A DNA stretch of 35,467 nt from Chryseobacterium sp. (lineage in GTDB: Bacteria; Bacteroidota; Bacteroidia; Flavobacteriales; Weeksellaceae): the NCBI GenBank assembly GCA_015478785.1, contig JADMKO010000043.1, forward strand, positions 1 through 35,467, given 5' to 3'. The notes below the pieces were generated by a model. The model was not told where the DNA came from. It did not search any database and was given only the letters and a program-made list of their open reading frames with translations. Shown one piece after another: positions 30,996 through 35,467 of the stretch (positions are counted from its first letter, which is position 1; the number at the start of each line of letters is the position of its first letter). Made by a program: the position numbers and the translations under genes.

Positions 30996-33900
30996 TTATT
31001 TTGATACATTTTTCACCAGAAGGAAACTGGTGTGTTTGGTTACGGCAACTGTCCCCAATTCGCGCCATTGAAGGATGTACCAATACGTTGCAGTAGGAAC
31101 GCGTCTTCCCTGAAATATGCCATCCCAGGTATATTTGTTTGCGGGAGTTCCCACAAAAACTTCTTTTCCGTAACGGTCATAAATTTTAAAAACCAGATCC
31201 TTTTTAGACATCAGAGATGAATAATCAATCGTTTCATTCAGGCCATCTTCATTAGGCGTAATGGCATTAATAAGATTGATAATGGAGAAATCCATGGTGA
31301 TGACTCCACATCTGCTGGAATCTCTTACGTACAGCGTATATTCTCCTCTTGGAAGACCCAGAAAAACATTGGAAGTCTGCCATTGAAAGCCATCTATTGA
31401 ATATTCGTAAGGTGGATAACCGCCGGTTACTGTTACCGTAATATTTCCTTTCTGAATGTCTATCGCGGTAATGACCGGAACTTCCAACTCCGTAACGGTA
31501 ACCGATTGGCGATAAACACAGCCGTCAAAAGTAAGATCAACCCAATAAGTTCCTGCGCCTGCAAGAATGGTTTGGGTGGTTTCACCTGTACTCCAGAGAT
31601 AACTTTCAAAATTATGGCCTGCATCCAGAAGTGCTTTTGTATCCGGACAAACTTCCTGATCTGCAAGCGTATCAGATTTTTTAGGTACTTTAATATAAAT
31701 AGACAAAATTCCGACAACTGGACAAAAGTTTGGCCTTTCAAAGCGGATGTAAAATGTTTCAAGAACATTCACCGTTACCGCTGATGAAATGGGATTTACT
31801 CCTTGCTGCGCATCGGACTGAGAGGTGTAGTAAGTAGCCGTCACCAAAGGATCTGTAGTAAAATGGAATAAAAATGTTGACAGATTTACCTGCTGTATTC
31901 CGTCTAAATCGACATCACATACACTCTGATTTATGTTGTCTGAAAGCAACAGAACTTTCGTTCCTGCAAGGAAATTCAAAGGTTTTATTACTGCAGGGCA
32001 ACCGTCCGGAGAATCTACACGGATGTAAATGATGGTATCCGAAGTATAACTCCACAACAAAGGCAACACATTAGCATTTCCTGCATTTGCGTCAGATACA
32101 TTAGCATAATACCGAACAGTAAAATATCCTGCGTTCTGCAATATCTGCGGAGTAATGGTGGCTAGATCTACATTGATATTCCCATCCAGATCGTCATCAC
32201 AAAAACTTCCTGTAAAATCAGCCACTACCGCCAAAGGAAATAATTCTAAAGTTATTTGCGCAATACTTTTGCAGCCTTCCTGCGATTTCACAACGGCAAA
32301 CGCAGTTCCGGGAGCAGCAACATACGCCGTAGGATTGGTAATGAGTGCTGCAGGATTTTCATTTTGTGCATCTGCCAGCGTTGGATAATAGGTAATTGTA
32401 ACCGGCGATTGCGTTGTTACATTAGCAGTAGTCAGATTAAAAGTTCCCTGTCCCTGAATTTCACAGCCTTTTACCGTCGCATTGTTTACCAGTACCTGAG
32501 CAATATTAAGTGTAACCGTAACCGTTTCACATTCGGGAAAATCCGGATGATTGCCACAGAACGCATAAGTAAAAGTATCTACCCCTACACTTTGAGCGTT
32601 AGCAGTATATACGATTTGCCCGGTTGTGGGATTTATCGTAACCGTTCCCAATGTAGGTTGTGAAATAATTGCAATGGTTGAAATGTCAATAGCTTGAGGA
32701 ATACTCACCGATGAAAAAGCGGGCGTAATTTCCTGCGTGGTACAAAAGGTATATTGTACAGAAGAATTCACCATACATTTTTCAACTTTATGAGGCTCAG
32801 TAACTAATGGTGCACAGCTTCCCATGGTAACTGAAGCGGTATAAAAACCAGGAAGTGTAGGTGTAAATGAAGAATTGGTAGCATTGGGAATTAATGTCCC
32901 GTTAAGATACCACTGATAACTGTCATAAATAATAGGATCTACTGTAAGCGTAATTCCCGGAATACAGGTTCCTGTGGCGATAATTACCGGTTGCGTAGGA
33001 AATCCGGCAAAGAATCCTCCGTATCCTACAGCATCGGTTCCTGCATTAATTCCTGCTGTAATAGCCTTGCTCGAATTGATGGTGATATGGCCAGAAACAT
33101 TGGGAACTCCATACGTAACCCAATTGGTAGTTCCCGACATGTTGAAAGGCCCTGTTCCGGCCGGAGGTGGCATTCCATTAATGGTAACTACAGCACCTAC
33201 TTCCGTGATAAGGTTGAGTTTGGTAGGAATATTCAAAACACCCGCCGGATTTGCATTGGAATGAACCTGATTCTCATCAATAAACCCGAGTTCATCAATT
33301 TGTTTCGGAAGATAGCAGTTCAGGGCCGGAATAAAATTAAAACCACCGGTTGCTACTGAAACGCCGGCATCATCAAAACCTGCCAAAAGCTGATAAACAT
33401 ACGCATTATGAGAGGTGGAAATGTATAAATTATAGTGATTATTCCCCTGAAGAATATATTTTGATTCGGGTACGCGATAATATTCACCTTCGTTAATAGT
33501 CGCAACCAAACCCTCATTGTTCACAAATATTTGCGTATTATCCTGGGTAGCGATGATGAGGGCGCCTTCCATGTTATTCCCAATATTTCCGTTTCCTTTC
33601 ACCAGTGCAAAAGTATTTCCTAACCGGCTGACGGGCACCGACTGGTCCATCAGAATATCAGAACTTGTAGCAATAGGTCCCGCATATTGTCCGTTAAAAT
33701 TCCCATTCGTCACATTCACAGGCTTATCTGAAACAATTTTACTGCCTATGAAGCCGGTACCGTTGGCTGCCATAGAACCAGAACCTTCTATGATATAAGA
33801 CTGCCCTTTATTCAGAACAAAAGTCAGGGATGGAACCGCAGCTCCTGTAGTTCCGTTGGAAAACTGTATCCCGGGTGCGTAATCTGAAACGGTGACGGTA

Positions 33901-34385
33901 GTATTGTTTTCTGTAGCGAGAATACTCGTCATAAAATTCAGAATAGGATTCTGCACCATAATAGGTGCTACTGCTGTATAAAACAGTGTTCCCGTAGAAG
34001 CAATTCCCTTTGAAGTAACGATTTCCGCATGATTAAAAACCGAAAATCGGAGATTGGCATAGAAAGGAAATTCCGCCTGCACATGAAGCCCTTTTGTTAT
34101 CGGAGTGAACAGATCACTTTGTTGTGTTGTAATAATATGCTGCCGCGGAACATCAAATTTTTGTGGATTCCCTTTGCTGATGATCACCGTTCCGATAAGG
34201 GTATTATTGTTATAAATACTTACTGGAAACGGAGTTGTCCGGTTGGTAGAGAGATAAAGCTTCTGATAAGGATTAGGATTGCCTGTCCTGTCAACCATGG
34301 GAGCAAACCAATGCTCTCTGTCCAGCTGTGCCAGAAGGCCGTTATATAAAAGAAGAAATAGTAAAAAAGATAGAAGTTTTTTCAT
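30996..34385 (-). CDS. Secreted surface protein with T9SS type B sorting domain and IgGFc-binding-like N-terminus
   Basis: The 1129-residue protein has a signal peptide (MKKLLSFLLFLLLYNGLLA), an N-terminal region (about 30-480) resembling the IgGFc-binding-protein N-terminal domain of bacterial adhesins (HWFAPMVDR, YLSTN, the DDAGVSVATGGFNFIPALNCYLPKQIDELGF segment), then repeated modules with Cys pairs and DLDGIQQVNLSTF-like units, a PEYSIDGFQW-type SprB-like repeat (about 1000-1030), and the type B C-terminal domain (about 1045-1129; NAITPNEDGLNE, FKIYDRYGKEVF, YTWDGIFQGRRVPTATYWY). Type B domains direct T9SS export; SprB-like partners act in adhesion and gliding. It has its own -7 box and lies downstream of a paralogue. 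Confidence 0.9.
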   Translation of the reverse strand: MKKLLSFLLFLLLYNGLLAQLDREHWFAPMVDRTGNPNPYQKLYLSTNRTTPFPVSIYNNNTLIGTVIISKGNPQKFDVPRQHIITTQQSDLFTPITKGLHVQAEFPFYANLRFSVFNHAEIVTSKGIASTGTLFYTAVAPIMVQNPILNFMTSILATENNTTVTVSDYAPGIQFSNGTTGAAVPSLTFVLNKGQSYIIEGSGSMAANGTGFIGSKIVSDKPVNVTNGNFNGQYAGPIATSSDILMDQSVPVSRLGNTFALVKGNGNIGNNMEGALIIATQDNTQIFVNNEGLVATINEGEYYRVPESKYILQGNNHYNLYISTSHNAYVYQLLAGFDDAGVSVATGGFNFIPALNCYLPKQIDELGFIDENQVHSNANPAGVLNIPTKLNLITEVGAVVTINGMPPPAGTGPFNMSGTTNWVTYGVPNVSGHITINSSKAITAGINAGTDAVGYGGFFAGFPTQPVIIATGTCIPGITLTVDPIIYDSYQWYLNGTLIPNATNSSFTPTLPGFYTASVTMGSCAPLVTEPHKVEKCMVNSSVQYTFCTTQEITPAFSSVSIPQAIDISTIAIISQPTLGTVTINPTTGQIVYTANAQSVGVDTFTYAFCGNHPDFPECETVTVTLNIAQVLVNNATVKGCEIQGQGTFNLTTANVTTQSPVTITYYPTLADAQNENPAALITNPTAYVAAPGTAFAVVKSQEGCKSIAQITLELFPLAVVADFTGSFCDDDLDGNINVDLATITPQILQNAGYFTVRYYANVSDANAGNANVLPLLWSYTSDTIIYIRVDSPDGCPAVIKPLNFLAGTKVLLLSDNINQSVCDVDLDGIQQVNLSTFLFHFTTDPLVTATYYTSQSDAQQGVNPISSAVTVNVLETFYIRFERPNFCPVVGILSIYIKVPKKSDTLADQEVCPDTKALLDAGHNFESYLWSTGETTQTILAGAGTYWVDLTFDGCVYRQSVTVTELEVPVITAIDIQKGNITVTVTGGYPPYEYSIDGFQWQTSNVFLGLPRGEYTLYVRDSSRCGVITMDFSIINLINAITPNEDGLNETIDYSSLMSKKDLVFKIYDRYGKEVFVGTPANKYTWDGIFQGRRVPTATYWYILQWRELGTVAVTKHTSFLLVKNVSK

Positions 34386-34405
34386 AATTGAGAATGAGTG
34401 ACTTA

Positions 34406-34413
34406 CAAAGTTA
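34406..34413 (-). promoter_or_regulatory. Likely -7 element for the T9SS gene at 34385
   Basis: The minus strand reads TAACTTTG (TAnnTTTG), 20 bp upstream of the ATG and after the upstream terminator. A TTTG lies 13 bp further up, shorter than the usual spacing. Confidence 0.48.
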
Positions 34414-34451
34414 AAAATTATTTAATCAAATTAAAGATTTTCTCAATAAAA

Positions 34452-34474
34452 AAGCACGGCAATTTGCCGTGCTT
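34452..34474 (-). terminator. Rho-independent terminator between the two T9SS genes
   Basis: A perfect 11-bp inverted repeat (AAGCACGGCAA and TTGCCGTGCTT) lies 24 bp after the stop at 34498; on the minus strand it continues into a T-rich run. It separates the two paralogues into two transcripts. Confidence 0.9.
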
Positions 34475-34497
34475 CATTATTAAATTATAATTGATGA

Positions 34498-35467
34498 TTA
34501 TTCAATATTCTTCACCATTACCCATCCTGTGTGTTTTACAGGGGTTTTGGCTGCATCTGGCTCGTTCCAGGAAATGTGATACCAGTACGTTCCAGTAGAT
34601 ACTCTTTTGTTTCCGAATCTTCCGTCCCACATATAATTGTTGTTCTTATCTGCAACGTGAACACGGTTTCCATATCGGTCATAAATAGATAAAGTAAGGT
34701 TTTCCTTGTATCTGAGTGCGGAATAATCCAGTACATCGTTTACACCATCTTCATTTGGAGTGATGGCATTTACCAAGTTTGGAACCGTTACTTCGATCAT
34801 TACCGGAGCACAATTGAAAGAGTCTTTCACATAGAAAATATTCTGTCCTCTTGGAAGATCAGTGAATACATTAGAATCTTGCCAAGTAATTCCATCAAGG
34901 GAATACTGATAAGGCTGTTCTCCACCTAACACAGTAAGGGTTACAGTATTGTTATTAATTTCAATATTACTGATCACCACTTCCGGTGCTTTGTGAACTT
35001 TTACGGTTTGAATCGTCGGACAACCTTCAGAGTAAAGTGTTACCCAATATTCACCAACACCTACTCCTGTAATTTCCTGCGTGGTAGCTCCTGTACTCCA
35101 AAGATAGGACTGGAACCCAGGACCTGCATCTAAGGTAGTTCTGCCTTCAATACAGATGATCTTATCAACTAATACTGTAGAATAGTTTGGCAGAATAACG
35201 TTCAAAGTAATTTTTGCAATAGAATAACATCCATTTTCAGTATAAACACGTACATAAGCTGCTGAAGTTGGAGAAAGATATACAAATGGATTCTGAATTT
35301 CATTGGTATTGCCTTCTGCATCAGCCAATGAAGGATAATATTTCACTGGTACACCAGGGAGCGCTCCAACGTTTGCTATCGTAAGATCAAATTCTGCTGT
35401 CGTTGGATTAGCAGGAATAAAGCAAGAACTCAATACTGCATCATTAACAACCGGCTGGTCGTAGAAA
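34498..35467 (-). CDS. T9SS type B sorting-domain surface protein (3' part, cut by window end)
   Basis: The reading frame is open to the window edge, so only the last 322 codons are seen; the first in-frame start-like codon at 35433 is a TTG inside a module, not a true start. The visible part has a module with DLTIANVGALPGVPVKYYPSL matching one in the neighbouring protein, a Cys-containing SYLWSTGATTQEITGVG unit, a YQYSLDGITWQ SprB-like repeat, and a type B C-terminal domain (NAITPNEDGVNDVLDY, LSIYDRYGNRVH, YMWDGRFGNKRVSTGTYWYH). Clear similarity with the protein downstream marks a tandem duplication. The N-terminal domain is not visible. Confidence 0.92.
   Translation of the reverse strand, partial: FYDQPVVNDAVLSSCFIPANPTTAEFDLTIANVGALPGVPVKYYPSLADAEGNTNEIQNPFVYLSPTSAAYVRVYTENGCYSIAKITLNVILPNYSTVLVDKIICIEGRTTLDAGPGFQSYLWSTGATTQEITGVGVGEYWVTLYSEGCPTIQTVKVHKAPEVVISNIEINNNTVTLTVLGGEQPYQYSLDGITWQDSNVFTDLPRGQNIFYVKDSFNCAPVMIEVTVPNLVNAITPNEDGVNDVLDYSALRYKENLTLSIYDRYGNRVHVADKNNNYMWDGRFGNKRVSTGTYWYHISWNEPDAAKTPVKHTGWVMVKNIE

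Noticed and set aside
35431-35433. Start of the last T9SS gene at a TTG
   Set aside because: The frame remains open to the window edge and the upstream residues match a module in the paralogue, so this is internal and the gene is truncated by the window.
1-35467. tRNA, rRNA, phage, transposase or restriction genes
   Set aside because: Looked for on both strands; no cloverleaf-like gene, integrase, transposase motif or toxin-antitoxin pair is recognisable.

Overview
The window looks like a chromosomal segment of a Flavobacteriia bacterium, most likely in the Chryseobacterium/Kaistella/Epilithonimonas part of Weeksellaceae. The reasons are AT-rich DNA, promoters of the Bacteroidota TAnnTTTG type with few Shine-Dalgarno sites, two proteins with the type B (gliding-motility-associated) C-terminal sorting domain of the type IX secretion system (T9SS), a PorV/PorQ-family barrel, and gene pairs such as pdxA/ribE. 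The genus is inferred from protein style; no 16S gene is present. I see no tRNA, rRNA, CRISPR array, transposase or phage gene.

Layout. 1-3010: the start of pdxA (leaving to the left), diverging from a tightly packed ribE - sensor histidine kinase - trmN6 unit. 3018-4238: an FtsE-type ABC ATPase and rpmH on the minus strand, with back-to-back promoters for rpmH and nrnA. 4239-9499: nrnA (plus), then an alpha/beta hydrolase, dsbD and tilS (minus). 9597-14190: an OmpA-domain lipoprotein, an O-methyltransferase, an NlpC/P60-fold protein lacking its catalytic Cys, the Kdo transferase waaA, and two tandem lipocalin-like lipoproteins, with clear terminators. 14285-14593: a small three-helix membrane protein. 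14664-20389: a complete seven-gene Mrp Na+/H+ antiporter operon (mrpABCDEFG, minus). 20623-24509: a DPP IV-like S9 peptidase and two PAP2 phosphatase-like proteins (minus). 24653-25162: a YceI protein. 25277-29108: a five-gene minus-strand run lemA - short TPM protein - long TPM protein - EamA transporter - PorV/PorQ-like protein. 29189-30322: folA and an unrecognised membrane protein with a Met/His-rich tail. 30323-30995: a 673-bp non-coding stretch with several repeat types. 30996-35467: two neighbouring T9SS type B surface proteins, the second cut by the window end.

Most genes are housekeeping or envelope functions: cofactor synthesis (B6, riboflavin, folate), tRNA modification (trmN6, tilS), lipid A core (waaA), envelope thiol redox (dsbD), ion homeostasis (Mrp) and the cell surface (lipoproteins, T9SS substrates). 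I found no convincing new multi-gene system. The items most worth a second look are the Cys-to-Ala NlpC/P60 protein, the 21-bp tandem array and the other palindromes in the 30.4-30.9 kb gap, the LemA/TPM run, and the tandem type B T9SS proteins.
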